Assembly (NCBI RefSeq): GCF_028640845.1
Contig: NC_080540.1
Span: forward strand, 160,664,438-160,728,437
Origin: Ahaetulla prasina
Lineage: Eukaryota; Chordata; Lepidosauria; Squamata; Colubridae
Length of the DNA stretch: 64,000 bases
Direction: 5' to 3'
The notes below the pieces were generated by a model. It was not told the origin of the DNA. It was given only the letters and a program-made list of their open reading frames with translations, and did not search any database. Both the position numbers and the translations under genes were made by a program. This document shows, piece by piece, positions 11,685 to 23,583 of this stretch. Position 1 is the stretch's first letter; each line of letters begins with the position of its first letter.

Positions 11685-11890
11685 ACACCAAAGCAATAGC
11701 AAAATGCCAATAGAAGGCATTTTCCCTTCCCTATTTTTCCTATTATTTGCATTTGTATTTTCTTTGGATGCTACATTATAAACTAATAAAAACTGAAGTA
11801 TAAAATTAAAACAGGCATTGGCAGGCAATTCAGACAGCAACTCCTGTCAGTTCCAGGCACTTGGGCAACCACAAGAAATTGTGGGAATTA

Positions 11891-12269
11891 CAAGTAGTCC
11901 TCGTCGTACAAAGTGACCGTACAAAGTTACAATGGCACCGAAAAATGTGACTTACTGTACCACCGTTTTTCACAGTACGACCTTTGCAGCATCCTCATGA
12001 TCATGTGACCAAAATTCAGTTGCCTGGCAACTGTTTCATATTTAGGACCGTTGCTGTGTCCCAAGGTCATGCGATCATCTTTTGCGATCTTCTGATAAGC
12101 AGTCAATGGGGAAGCCAGATTCACGTAGCAACCGGGTTATTAACTTACCAGCTGCACTTAAGCACAGTGGCAAGAAAGATTGTAAAATGGGGCAAATTCA
12201 CTTAATGGATGTCTCACTTAACAGCAGAAATTTTCAGCTCAATTGCGGCCGTAAGTCGAGGACTACCTA
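11891..12269. mobile_element. TA-flanked DNA transposon, copy 2 (opposite orientation)
   Basis: Ends CAAGTAGTCCTCGTCG and TAAGTCGAGGACTACCTA, with TA outside both ends (11889-11890 and 12270-12271). Same internal landmarks as the copy at 8934-9336, in reverse order. Confidence 0.85.
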
Positions 12270-12271
12270 TA

Positions 12272-13126
12272 TTCAAATTGGGATGATACCAGACTGCTTT
12301 CTTTGTGTGGTAATTAGAGGATATTGTGATCCTCAGCTTTACTTTGGTGGCTCATAGGGATCCTCCTCCCACCTGCCGTGTCAAAATCCCACAATAAAAT
12401 GATTTTGGCAGCAAAATTGTGGGGGTCTTTTCCCCCCCCACAAATTGAGCCCTAAAATAAACTCACTTGGCCTTTGAAAGAGGTTAATAAACTTTTTTTT
12501 TTCACTTTAACAACAGCAGTTGTGCCAATTCCAGGGATGTTGCAAAATTGTCATGGCTCTCAAAGCCTAACAATATGTCTTTTATATAAAGTGAAGAGCC
12601 GGACCATTGATTCAAAACAACTGCCAGCCTTTTATATTGGGATATAAAGGCAGGGAAGATTGTAGCATCAGATGTTACTGTGGAATTTGTCATACATAGA
12701 TTTTTAGTGCAGTTAGTACCCCAACAGAATATCCTGCAAGAAGCTATTCCTAAGGTCATTGTAAACCCTGCTGGAAATTTCCCTCAATTACCAATTTTCA
12801 CAGTTGTTTGAAAACAGCTAATATAATTACTCCTGATGAATAAGGATAATTTTACAAGCAGGGAAACATTTATGAAATGAATGAAAGTTAGTTTTTCTAA
12901 GTCACCTCTATGCCACCAGTGTTTGCTAAAAGCACTATGGAAGCTGATAGATTTACGACTTCTCTGAATCTGTTTGGAAATTAGCCTGAAGCGCTGGAGG
13001 CAGTCAGGTGTTGGGAGAAGATCGCAGTGAAATACATAGGTGAAGATCACATTTTAGGTGGAACCTGCAGTGAAATGATGAGGGCAGTAGGGAAGGAGAC
13101 AGAGTTCTTATGGGGGCCATCCTATC
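12272..13126. other. Non-coding, no feature recognised
   Basis: No exon or repeat ends recognised. A TTTTCCCCCCCCAC segment near 12430 and a T-run near 12492 are the only low-complexity parts. Confidence 0.4.
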
Positions 13127-13134
13127 CTTTGGGA

Positions 13135-13269
13135 CAGGGGTCTCCAACCTTGGCAACTTTAAGCCTGGAGGACTTCAACTCCCAGAATTCCCCAGCCAGC
13201 AAAGCTGGCTGGGGCATTCTGGGAGTTGAAGTCCTCCAGGCTTAAAGTTGCCAAGGTTGGAGACCCCTG
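13135..13269. mobile_element. Palindromic hAT-like miniature element
   Basis: 135 bp that is almost one perfect inverted repeat: CAGGGGTCTCCAACCTTGG at one end, CCAAGGTTGGAGACCCCTG at the other, meeting at AGCCAGCAAAGCTGGCT. The flanks CTTTGGGA and CTTTGAGG (8 bp each, 6 matching) fit a hAT duplication. The family recurs at 35661-35774 and 53155-53269, and as a half copy at 29565-29634. Confidence 0.85.
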
Positions 13270-13363
13270 CTTTGAGGAGTACTGGAGAAAGTATAGATTT
13301 CATTTTGCATTTGTACATGTATTGGAAGATTTGAGAGAAAAGGATCCTTTCCAAAGTGTGAAA

Positions 13364-13753
13364 CAGGTGGTCCTCAACTTATAAAACGGTCATTTAGTGA
13401 CCGTTCAAAGTTACAACAGCACTGAAAAAAGCGACTGATTTTCACACTGACATCCGTTACCGCATCCCCATGGTCACGTGATCAAAATTAAGACGCTTGA
13501 GAACGGGTTCAGATTTATGACAGTTTGCAGTGTCCAGGGGTCGTGTGATCAGCTTTTGCGACCTTCTGACAAGCAAAGTCAATGGGGAAACCAGACTCAC
13601 TTAACAACCGTGTTGCTAACTTAACAAATGCAATGATTCACTTAACACCTGTGGCAAGAAAAGTCATAAAATGGGGCAAGCTCACTTAGCAAATGTTTCA
13701 CTTAGCAGCATAAATTTTGAGCTCAGTTGTGGTAGTCACTCAAGGACTACCTG
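13364..13753. mobile_element. TA-flanked DNA transposon family, copy 3
   Basis: Ends CAGGTGGTCCTCAACTTA and CACTCAAGGACTACCTG with the family interior (GATCAAAATTAAGACGCTTG, AAGTCAATGGGGAAACCAGA). The flanking dinucleotides are no longer TA on both sides, so this is an older or altered copy. Confidence 0.8.
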
Positions 13754-13833
13754 GTATATATTTTTCAGAGTTATGTAGTGTGTTTATTGAAATGGAAAAG
13801 GCTTGTTTTTAAGTCGAAGACAATGGTTTAGAT

Positions 13834-14057
13834 CAGGGGTGTCAAACACTCATCCCGCAGGCCAGATCCAACCTGCGATAGACCACAGAATTGGCCCATG
13901 GGCTGTCCTGGAGACAGAGAGGGTCCGGCCCCTGCCGCCCCAAGCCTGGCCATGCCCACCCAGTCGGCCATGATGACCAGGCCATGCCTCCCCTGCCCCC
14001 CCAAGGGCAAACAAAATCCCGACGCAACCCTCAACGGGATCGAGTTTGACACCCCTG
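13834..14057. mobile_element. hAT-like element with perfect 8-bp duplication
   Basis: Ends CAGGGGTGTCAAACAC and GAGTTTGACACCCCTG. GTTTAGAT is present on both sides (13826-13833 and 14058-14065). 224 bp, GC-rich interior, no transposase. A shorter family member is at 22875-23000. Confidence 0.9.
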
Positions 14058-14065
14058 GTTTAGAT

Positions 14066-14999
14066 GATCCTTCTATGAGCAGAATAGCTCCTTTTAATGG
14101 GAAGGACTTTTAAAATTCAGGGACTATTTTGCTGGTAGAGAATCGTTAAATAACAACTGATTCCTGCTGGCTGTTCCCGTTCTCTTTTCTCCCAGATGTG
14201 ACCAAGAGTTGGGTTTGGGAAGGTTGCACACCCTGTTGAGAAGATTGCCGTGCTGGTTTGTTTATTTGTGGCTTATTTATGCTTATTATTAGCATGATGT
14301 GAGAACCCAACACTTGGAAAGCATAGTTGATAGCAGAGAAACGGGCAATTTGAGGTGACAGCACTGCATGCAGACCTCAGGGATGCCTCCAAATATACTT
14401 GGTTAAATTTTAAGTTGGGAGACATATGGAAATTAGACTATAAACCCCAAATTATGGTTCATTTAAAAAATTAAAACATGGGAATAGAGCAATGAAAACC
14501 CTAGAAAAGAACAGAAAATGCCAACCATACCTATGTGTCAATTCTAACCTCATTTATTTTACATCACTAGCCCAACCATAGTGTAACTTAGATCCACCCT
14601 CAGAAGTGCACCTTCTAAGCGCTTACTAAGCAATTGTCCAACTGGTTTAGAATAATGTGAATTCAGCGAGTTGCATTCAGCAAACTAAAATGTTAAACAT
14701 GCCATGGCTTAATATATGATCTAATCACATGTGCACATCTCGCTGCATTACATATAAAAGCTCAAATATCTTTGTGCTACACATAAAACCATATTTTAGC
14801 TCAGAAATGTACACTTTTTTTCTTGATTGAAAACACGCCCTCTGCATTCTGAAATGAAATTAATTGGTTCAATTTTAAAATTGGTTCCAAATCGGTTCAA
14901 TTTTGAATATTTAAAGCATAAATATTCATTTAATTTAAAAGTAAATACTGTTAGTCTCATGACTTTTCTCTTTCATCACTTTAAAATTACAATTGCCAG
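14066..14999. other. AT-rich non-coding stretch
   Basis: No exon or repeat ends recognised. Short segments such as ATTGGTTC AATTTTAAAA recur locally near 14872 and 14896, which reflects AT-rich low complexity. Confidence 0.4.
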
Positions 15000-15380
15000 C
15001 GTTTCAGAATGACCCAACTCCAATTAAAAACTCCAAGACAATCTTCATCTCAAAATTTTCATTTATTGGAATAGGTATACTGGCACATCTGGTAAAACCC
15101 AAATCTGAGTATTCCGGGTTTTTCCTCAATAAATCAAAACTCTATATCCAACCCCTGCATCCATCAGTCCCTCACATGGCCCAAAAACCATCTGTCCCAA
15201 CTTGAGATACCTCTGCAACCACTCCTCTTCCAGATGCAGGCACACCATGACCTTGAGCGAAAAGGAGAATGCTATTATGTTTAACAAAAATCGCTCTATC
15301 AAATCCCCCCCTTCTACTTTCCCAAGCGCAGGAAGGTGGCAGCGTGGAAGCTTCTAATATGGCTTCCAAACTGACAACGA
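15000..15380. repeat. Possible dispersed repeat, unclassified
   Basis: Layout (TTTATTGGAATAGG, CTGGCACATCTGGTAAAACCC, then CGGGTTTTTCC) parallels 2150-2225 (TTTATTAG, TTGGCACAGCTGGGAAAACC, CAGGTTTTTCAC). The two segments are probably diverged members of one repeat, perhaps a minus-strand LTR. No coding frame supports this. Confidence 0.3.
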
Positions 15381-17209
15381 TTTGATAGCAATTTTCAATT
15401 TGCTTTAAACTCAGGGAGCATTTTACTGATTAATTGATTTGTTAGATTTATAATCCCAAAGAACTCAAGGAGCACATACCACATTCTTTCTTCCAATATT
15501 TCACTAAAATATAATTGTGTAAACCGGGATGGGCAGAGGTACGGCAAGTGGTCTCAGTGACCTCCCAGGGCTGAGAGTGGACTCAGACCTGGATCTTCCT
15601 GGTTCCAGTTCAACTCAGGACAGCACAGATCTCTTTTGAGTATATGAGGCAGCAACATTATTCAGGAGAGAACAAATACGTGTTTTTGCCCCAGAAACAT
15701 AATATGAGCAAAATGAAGTTCAAGTGAATCAGACCTCATGAACATACAGGAACCCCATGCAAAAAGAGCAGCAGAGCAAACCCCTGATGCCCAATCTCAA
15801 AAATATTTGAGAGAACAAGTAGTGTAAACATTTTCAAATACACAGATTTTGGAAAGTGGTGTTGTGCTCTTACTAGCTCTCTTGTACTCTGCTGTTTTTG
15901 ATGGAGGTATGGTTTTGTTAATCATACTTACATTCTCTATCATTAAAAAGTCTATTATGAAAACGCAGCCTAATTCTAAAGATCTTTGTTCAGAAATAAG
16001 TTCCCTAGTAAATGTGTACAATGGACCATTTAAAGCAGAGAATAACAACTGACTTTAAGGACCCATATGTTACAGACAACCAGATAGGAAGCCATTTACA
16101 AGACCTGGCCTAATGAGGTGTTCAACTGCATAAGATTGGATGCTTTTCTTTATGTCCCTATAAATGTCCCCCACAAAAGATATTTTTGATTGGGTGCTCA
16201 ATCCATAAACCAAGTTTCCATATATGAATAAAGTCCCACGGACTGTATTGTGGTATCTTCCATACTGTGTTTTTAACAGATGCCTTGTCTCTGTCACTGG
16301 AAAATACTATATAAAGATTATCTGGGTGTAGCAGAGTTATCCAAGCATCATTTAGTCTGTCCAAATGTAACAGGATAGTAGTGATTGAACAAATACTAAA
16401 TAGTAGTAGTGAACAAATACTAAAAATTAGACAGAAGAAGCAAATAAGGTACAAACAGGAGCCTCCAATGTAAACAATATCTGCAAAAACAAAAAAGATT
16501 TAATCTGTATGATTATGTACTGTCCAGTCATTTTAGCAAGAATAAGAGACAAAGCCTTAAGTATGGAGTGTGCCTCACAACTTGCTAGGACTGGCCCACA
16601 TAGTATTGGAAAACTGACAAAAAAAATTTCAGTACCTTGGACAGTGCAACATAGTTGAAATTGATCGTGTTCCCTCTGGATGTATTGCCAAACTACCGGT
16701 AGTAAGAAGCCATTTGTATCAAACAAAGATGCATACCCTGTTAACAGTTCACTTGCTGCTTAAAGTTCAGAAAAAATAAGAGGAGAGTCTGAAAAAGCCA
16801 AAAAAAATGGCGGTTTTACTAAATAATCTAGAAATGTATTCTTGTGGGTTATTCTTATGGGTTAAGATGGTGATGAAGGAATTCCTAGCTTAACTGCAAT
16901 GAAAGTTAATAAACTTCAGTTTAGAGTGATGTATGAGCCCATCTATGGCTCTAGTTAAACATCTAAATTTCATTTTCATCAGACTGATAAGGGTCTTGCA
17001 GTTTGGGGTGCCTTGTTTCCGTTTTGCAGAACTATGTCAACAAGCAGGTTAAGATTTGAATTTATATTATTGGTATTTCAAATATTTGTATAGCCTTGCC
17101 TGGCTCCCTCACCTCTGGAAAATGGACTTGGAATACTAAAATCTGGCCTCAACTGGGAATTTGGGGGGAAAAAATCCTTTTTGGAAGAAGAAAGTGCCAA
17201 GCTACCTAC
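15381..17209. other. Non-coding, no feature recognised
   Basis: AT-rich, with several short opposing open frames that lack motifs. No repeat boundary could be placed. Confidence 0.4.
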
Positions 17210-17407
17210 GTAGTACAATACTGCAGGCTAATTCTGCTGACTCTCCATAGTTTGATTCTCACTGGCTCAGGGTTGACTCAGCCTTCCATCCTTCTGAGGT
17301 GGGTCAAATGAAGACCAAGATTGTTGGGAGCAATATGCTGACTTGTAAACCACTTAGGGCTGTAAAGCACTGTGAAACAGTATATAAGTCTAAGTGCTAT
17401 TGTTATC
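17210..17407 (+). mobile_element. tRNA-derived SINE (CTATTG-tail family), 5'-truncated
   Basis: Starts inside the head at AGTACAATACTGCAGGCTA, then CTCAGCCTTCCATCCTTCTGAGG, GGGCTGTAAAGCACTGTGAAA and a GCTATTGTTAT end. It lacks the A box and is more diverged than 11442-11684. Confidence 0.8.
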
Positions 17408-17599
17408 TGAGTCACGAATCATACCAGAAAAATTTACAGAAGGAATATTTATTTAGACTGTTCTGTTTTTAGTATATCAAATTACAGCCACTGATAGTCA
17501 ATTCCTATGTCTATTCCTACTGAAATAAGATCCATTAGGCCATCATTTCAAATATATTTCCATACCTAATCAGAGAAATAGAACCATCATGGATGGGAG

Positions 17600-18950
17600 C
17601 AACTTCTAACCTTTTGCCAGCTTCCCCATTTGACATTGCTTGTGGAAAACTCAGAAATCACTTCTCCTCCTCAGCTGATCCATGGAATGCCTGCCAATTT
17701 GCTGAGGGGAAAGGGAACAAGGGAGCCATCAACCAAGAAAAACTACAATCCCCATTCTGGTATGTCCTTAAGGACGATTTCCCTCCAGGGAAGGAAAAAG
17801 GGCTCACCTGCTAAGCGCTGGTGCTTCCCAGACAGCCCAGCCTCACAAAGCAGCCAATCGTCATTTACCTGTTGGGCCTTGCTGCCAGCTGATTGGGCAC
17901 AGCAGTGGGAGCAGAAGTGATTTCTGACTTCCTGCCAGCTTCCCCATTGACTTTGCTTGTGGCAAGTTGGCAGGGAACATCAGAAACCACTCCTCCCTTT
18001 CCTCAGCTGACTCATGGGAGTGTCTGCTGGTGGTAGAGGGAATAAAAGAAGTCAAAGACTACAAGGAAAACTGCATACCCACTCCCCATCCCAGCGTATC
18101 CCAAAGGGTCCCCTCCCTCCAAGGGGGAAGAGGGCTCATCCATTGACTACAGACACCCCCAGTAAGTCCTACCTCATCAGTAGGCATCCAAGTCACTCCT
18201 CATCCTTTCTTTGCTGCCCACCACTGTTAAAAGATTTCTGATTTCAATCTCAGTTCCAAAACAGCCAATTGCTGTTCATCTGTCAGGTCTTGCTGCCCAC
18301 CAGTTGGTTATAGGAACTAGAGAGAAAAAGGACAGAGATATGACCCACCCATCTTCCTTGTGCCACATAATCAACGGGTTTCTGGGAAGTGTAAATGGAA
18401 AGTCTGGTAGCACTGAAGCAGCTGCAACTTCCCCAAATTTCATTCCCACTGGAATCATGGGTTCCAGCATTCTATAAGGTAGCCCATTTGAGTTACCTTA
18501 GTTCAATAATTTCACACAATTGAAAATCATAAAAAGAGACGAGAGTTTTTAGTAATATACTGTTGGGTCATTGTTTCAGAGATACTTCCTTACCAGGTTC
18601 CTCAATGCCTCAATGGTAAAGCTCCTAAGGTACTGGAAAAATTCTTAAAAATTTAAGGAGATATTAAGAGATGCCTCCTCCTTGAAAGTAGCCCATGTTG
18701 AACTGTATAATACAGTCAAACATCAGGAGTTGACCATAGGAAATGTTTTATGACATTTGGTATTATGTCATAAAATACTTTATGATGATTTTTATGTCAT
18801 CAACTTTCTATAAAATTTGCCAGATTTCAATTCCACGGGAGTAATGGATTCTAGATGCATTCTGTAAGTTTCCCCCATTTGAGCTACATTGGTTGAAAAT
18901 ATTATGCTCTATAATGCACCATTTTGCCCAGTTAAAGGTTACAGACAAAG
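17600..18950. repeat. Diverged local duplications
   Basis: GCCAGCTTCCCCATTTGAC at 17616 recurs as GCCAGCTTCCCCATTGAC at 17935, followed both times by TTGCTTGTGG and a shared block with TCAGAAA, CACTTCTCCTCCTCAGCTGA and CCCTCC. CAGCCAATCGTC...GGGCCTTGCTGCC (17851) recurs as CAGCCAATTGCTG...GGTCTTGCTGCC (18262). A third pair links 18430-18517 to 18818-18905 (CATTCTATAAGG / CATTCTGTAAG, CCCATTTGAGTTACC / CCCATTTGAGCTAC). The region looks like old partial tandem duplications of a few hundred bases. Confidence 0.6.
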
Positions 18951-19477
18951 ATTTTGGTAGTACATAGACAGAGTTCAGCGGGAACCTAGTTCCAAATAAG
19001 GCTCCATAAAATTGTAGTTAATTGGATCCAAATAAAAAGTGGAGTGGAGCAGGGAAGCTTTGAGAATCAGTTTTGAGAATCTTCTGTCTGGTTCAGCTAC
19101 TTTATCTGATGTAAGCAGATTCATTTGTTACATCATAAACCTATATCACTGTGAAGTCATGAACCTCTTAATCTGAAATTTGTCAAAAATCCAGAGGATA
19201 CTCATTAGAATTTATCACAGAAGGTTTGAGATTGGACATCTGGATTATGTGATTTTAGGAAACTCTTATCTCTCTGCTTTTCTTATGGGTTGGAAAGCAA
19301 CCCAACAATTTTTTGGAGTAGCAAAGCAGATTATTAAAAAGAGTAATTTTGTAAATTAAATGGAATACGCCCAGTTAATACTATTGTAGTCAATAATTTA
19401 AAAATCCACTTCATTTCACACTAAGCTGAAATAAACTTGTGATATTTTATTGGGGGTGAATTAAATTGCCAAGTGCA

Positions 19478-20450
19478 TTCCCCACTAATCTAAAAAATAG
19501 GCAAGAATTGAAAGAACAGGGAATACATATAGATTGGTGGCCTTATTTACAGTTAAAATCAAGATATGTAAAAGATAAAGATGAATACAGTATTGAAATT
19601 TTACCAAAACAATTAGACAAAATATTGACTGGTCCGGATGAAAAATAAATAACCAAAATTTATAATTATTTATTAGAATTTGACAGAGCAGTAAAAGGAG
19701 CTATGGTAGCCTGGGCTAGAAATATTGGGCATAATATCGAATTAGAGGATTGGGAAATGATTTGGAACAAAAATTATACACTTACTAGATTGACAAAATA
19801 CAAAGAAAATCAATATAAAATGTTTTACTGTTGGTATTTGGCACCTTCTAGATTGGCAAAAATATATCCAAATTTAAACCCCAATTGTTGGAAATGTGGA
19901 CAAAAGCAAGGTACCTTCTTTCATACATGGCAGTCACGCTCCGAAACAAAAAAATACTGGATGAAAATACACAGTTGGATACAGGAAGTAACAGGCTTCC
20001 AGACAGAATACACACCAGAGCTGTTTCTTCTAGGAATGATGAAAACAAAATATGAAAAAAAAACAACATATATTATTTTACATATGACAACGGCAGCAAG
20101 ATTGGCATTTGCGCAATGTTGGAGAAGCTCAAAGTTAATAATTAGAAAAATATTGGACTGCGCCGAGAGGCACAAAATGACACTTGAACTGAAAAGACAG
20201 ATGGATTCAGATTTTTATGTAATATGGGAGAAATGGTATAATTGGGTCAAAAATAGGAAAAAAAGGGAAATAACAGATAGTAGAATTCGTAAGAATTAGA
20301 AATTCAAATTAGAATTAGTAATATAATTTAGTAAAATTATATAGAGTATAGGAGAACAGTAATGGGATATGTAAATGTAAATTCACAGTCTTGCATAAGA
20401 GTTAAATGAAAATCGTTTAATTGTTAAAATTTAATAAAATTTATATTAAC
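19478..20450 (+). mobile_element. L1 LINE 3' end, 5'-truncated, with 15-bp duplication
   Basis: Encodes the C-terminal part of L1 ORF2. 19703-20299 is a 198-codon frame with WARNIGHNIELEDWEMIW, FYCWYLAPSRLAKIYPN, CWKCGQKQGTFFHTW and ITDSRIRKN. An adjoining frame upstream ends near 19648. The 3' end is AT-rich with TTTAATAAAATTTATATTAAC. AAATTGCCAAGTGCA (19463-19477) and AAATCGCCAAGTGCA (20451-20465) form the target-site duplication with one mismatch in 15, so both ends of the insertion are known and the truncation happened at insertion. It lacks endonuclease and RT catalytic regions. Confidence 0.9.
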
Positions 20451-20465
20451 AAATCGCCAAGTGCA

Positions 20466-21620
20466 ACCAGTCACTGCCCCCAATTAAGAGTGCATCAATT
20501 TTATGCGTATGTTTGTGGCATGTGTAGTTGTTTTCTTTTCTTTTTCTTTTTAAAAGATGCATGCTTAAAATGATTGGTGGAATTTTTTCTTTCTTTTTCT
20601 TTTGTGGTATTGAAATTCTTCTTGATGACATTTTTCCACTTAGCAATCTCTCTGACTCTTCACAATCAATCTGTTCAGCTTAGGTCAAATTCCAGGCTGC
20701 ACATTTAGAATTATAGCTATTTATTTTTCATATTGGCTTGCATTACCTGGCAATCACCCACCCCCATAGAATCTCCTCTGTTTCTGTTTCATCTCCTTAT
20801 CCTCCATTGCTGTTATCTCTTAGGAACCACATAAGGACAATAGGCTTCCCTCCTTCAAACAGAAGCCTGGGTGCAGTATCTGAATTCTGATGGCAGATAT
20901 TAAACATGACATGGTTCTATCATCCACTGCTCGTCTTTTCCAGCTAATGCTTAGCTTTATGGCAACCATATGGCTTTTTGCAAGACAAAGGGACATAGAC
21001 CTAGCAAAGAAACAAGAGACTGAGATCAGTGGTAGAAATAATATTCCCTGGACACATGTGCCAGACTGCTTTTGATGGCTCTCTTCCCTCCCCCACCCAC
21101 CCCCATTTTCTCCCTAGCAATAAGCCTCTGTCTGAGCAGATGTGTTCATCAGGATGAATTATAAGGGTGTAAAATGACTTCTTCAGTTTTCTTTTTGATC
21201 CTCTCTGATTGACAACTTAAAAAAAAAAAAAAGGAATCGGCCCCAGAGAATCAGTATGCAGCAAGCTTAGGAAGAAAAAGCAGGGGGAGGGGAAGAATCT
21301 ATTAGAAATACGCTTTGTTTTGAGTTCTCTGGCACCCAATCATACTTCTAAGCCTTTACAAACTGGCAACTAGCAGCTGTCAGCTCTAATCATCCTGCAT
21401 AATCAACTGAAACCTGCACATCAAGCCGATGGGAAGGGCTGTGGAATGTGCTTGGCTCCCCAGAGTGTTTTGTGAGCCAGGGGCTACAGATAACAAGTGT
21501 ATGGATCCTCAGCAGATCTCACTGAGAAGATCTATTGGGATTTCATTGGAGGCATGGCCTGGCATGAGTTCAGCAACTCTTTACTCAACCCCCAAAGCAT
21601 GGAAGTAACTGAAGTAAATT
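20466..21620. other. Non-coding, no feature recognised
   Basis: Contains a TTTTCTTTTTCTTTTT pyrimidine tract (20525-20610) and a poly-A run near 21218-21231. No exon or repeat ends seen. Confidence 0.4.
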
Positions 21621-22010
21621 CGGGTAGTCCTTGACTTAAGTACAGTTCGCTTAGTGACAATCTGAAGTTACAACGGCACTGAAAAAAGTGACTTGTGTGG
21701 TTTTCACACTTATGACCGTTGCAGCATCCCCATGATCACGTGACTAATAATTGGATGCTTGACAACTGGTTCATATTTATGATGGTTGCAGTGTCCCGGG
21801 GTCATGTGATCCCTTTTTGCAACCTTCTGACAAGCAAAGTCAATGGGGAAGCCAGATTCATTTAGCAACCAGGTGATGAACAGCTGCAGTGATTCACTTA
21901 ACAAATGTGGTGAGAAAAGTCCTAAAATGGGGCAAAACTCATTTAACAAATTTCTCACTTAGCAACATAAATTCTGGGCTCAATTGTGATCGTAAGTCAA
22001 GGACCACCTG
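21621..22010. mobile_element. TA-flanked DNA transposon family, copy 4
   Basis: Ends CGGGTAGTCCTTGACTTA and CGTAAGTCAAGGACCACCTG, followed by TA. The interior has TTTGCAACCTTCTGACAAGC and AAGTCAATGGGGAAGCCAGA. The left flank is TT, so the left TA is lost or the first bases are altered. Confidence 0.8.
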
Positions 22011-22028
22011 TACCAAGGTCTGGTTTTA

Positions 22029-22389
22029 CAGGTAATCCTCAATTTAGGAATCGGTTAGGACCAGAATTTCTATTTCTAAACAAGGCGGTTGTTAAGTGAG
22101 TCAGGCAGATTTTATGACGTTTTTTTGTTAGAGTTGTTATGCAAATACTTCAGTGGTTAGGTGAAGAATGCAGTCATTAAACATTAAAACTGATTTTTCC
22201 CTTTGACTTTGCTTATCAGAAGCTGACTGGGAAGGTTGTATGACCCTGACACACCACAATTGTCGTAAATACGCACTGGTTGCCAAGTGCCTGAATTTTC
22301 GTGTGACCGTGGGGATGTGGCTGTAACAGTTAAAAGTGGCATTTCAGATAGTCACTAAACAAATAGTTGTAAGTCAAGTAGACTACCTC
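22029..22389. mobile_element. TA-flanked DNA transposon family, copy 5
   Basis: Starts CAGGTAATCCTCAATTTAGG after TA (22027-22028) and ends TAAGTCAAGTAGACTACCTC. It lies in the opposite orientation, only 18 bp after copy 4, and is more diverged (TATGACCCTGACACACC in place of the usual ATGACCCC block). The two neighbours are an inverted pair. Confidence 0.75.
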
Positions 22390-22394
22390 TGATG

Positions 22395-22579
22395 CAGCAT
22401 TCCCCAACCTTTTTGGTGTGGCCGCAGTGGGAGGCGGGTAGCGATAGTTTCATGCATGCAATCTAGATCCTCCAAATGTGCAAATGAAGCTTTGTGTGCT
22501 CACCCACCACTTTGCATGTCCCAGTTCCCAGCAAGCCACTGACCAGTACCATCTGTGGACCAGGGGTTGGGGATCCCTG
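22395..22579. mobile_element. hAT-like element (CAGxxxTCCCCAACC family)
   Basis: Ends CAGCATTCCCCAACCTTTTTGG and CAGGGGTTGGGGATCCCTG are inverted repeats. Related to 48121-48310, whose ends are CAGTGGCCCCCAACC and GGGGATTGAGGACTCCTG. No clear 8-bp duplication survives. Confidence 0.75.
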
Positions 22580-22874
22580 CACTACTGGATATACTTGTGC
22601 CTTGGTTATGTTGCTGTTACCCTATACACTCCCTAAAATTCCTATATAAAGAAATATGTATTGGCCTTTGGTATTCAATCCTAATTTACCCACTAAGATT
22701 TAGGCAGAAAGTCTTTCCAGTACAAAGTTGAGACTTTGGAACAGGTTTATTTAGAAACTAGTTCTGCACTATTAAATTCTAATTCAGTAACCAAAAATAT
22801 TTGTGTTTCCAGTAAAACAGTAAAATAGCATTCCTATAATCTTTGTGGTAGTTATTTCCTGGCTTACTTTAAAG

Positions 22875-23000
22875 CAGGCCTGTCAAACTGTGGGCCAGAT
22901 GTTTCACGTACAAGCCACGCCCACCCCAGCTTCTGCAAAGGCAAAAATGTCGTGATACGTCACAATTCGTCACGTGACCTGATTGAGTTTTACACCCATG
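22875..23000. mobile_element. Short hAT-like element with perfect 8-bp duplication
   Basis: Ends CAGGCCTGTCAAACTG and GAGTTTTACACCCATG. CTTTAAAG on both sides (22867-22874 and 23001-23008). 126 bp, an internally deleted relative of 13834-14057. Confidence 0.85.
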
Positions 23001-23274
23001 CTTTAAAGGGTTGACAAGTTACAATCCTAGATGGATCAAGATGCCTCTGGTGATGGTTACTCCTGTTTTGACCACCTCTCAGTCTTCCGATATGAAATTG
23101 TATGCCAATTCAGAGTGCCAGGTATTACTTATACAGCATAAAACTGGCTTACCTGCACTATCAGGCTGAGGTTGAATCTACCTGTCCTGTAAAAACATTG
23201 CAAGGAGGCCTGCTGGGTCCCCACTCTGACTGCAAGTAAGGGGACATGAATTGTATACTCCTATACTGGCTTAT

Positions 23275-23583
23275 TCAGAAAGTCGGCAGTTCAGCAGTTC
23301 GAATCCCTAGCGCCGCGTAACAGAGTGAACTCCCGTGACTTGTCCCACCTTCTGCCAAACTAGCAGTTCGAAAGCATGTAAAAAATGCAAATAGAAAAAT
23401 AGGGACCACTTTGATGAGAAGGTTACAGCGCTCCATGCGCCTTTGATGTTTAGTTACACCGGCCACATGACCACAGAGACGTCTTCAGACAGCGCTGGCT
23501 CCTCGGTTTAGAAACAGAGATGAGCACCACCCCTAGAGCCAGAAACAACTAGCACACATGTGTGGGGGAACCTTTACCTTTAT
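23275..23583 (+). mobile_element. tRNA-derived SINE with BovB-type tail
   Basis: Head fragment GTCGGCAGTTCAGCAGTTCG with B box AGTTCGAATCCC, body CACATGACCACAGAGACGTC and GACAGCGCTGGCTCCTCGG, and tail GGGGGAACCTTTACCTTTA. The AACCTTTACCTTTA end is shared with BovB LINEs, the usual partner of squamate SINEs. The head is 5'-truncated. Confidence 0.85.
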
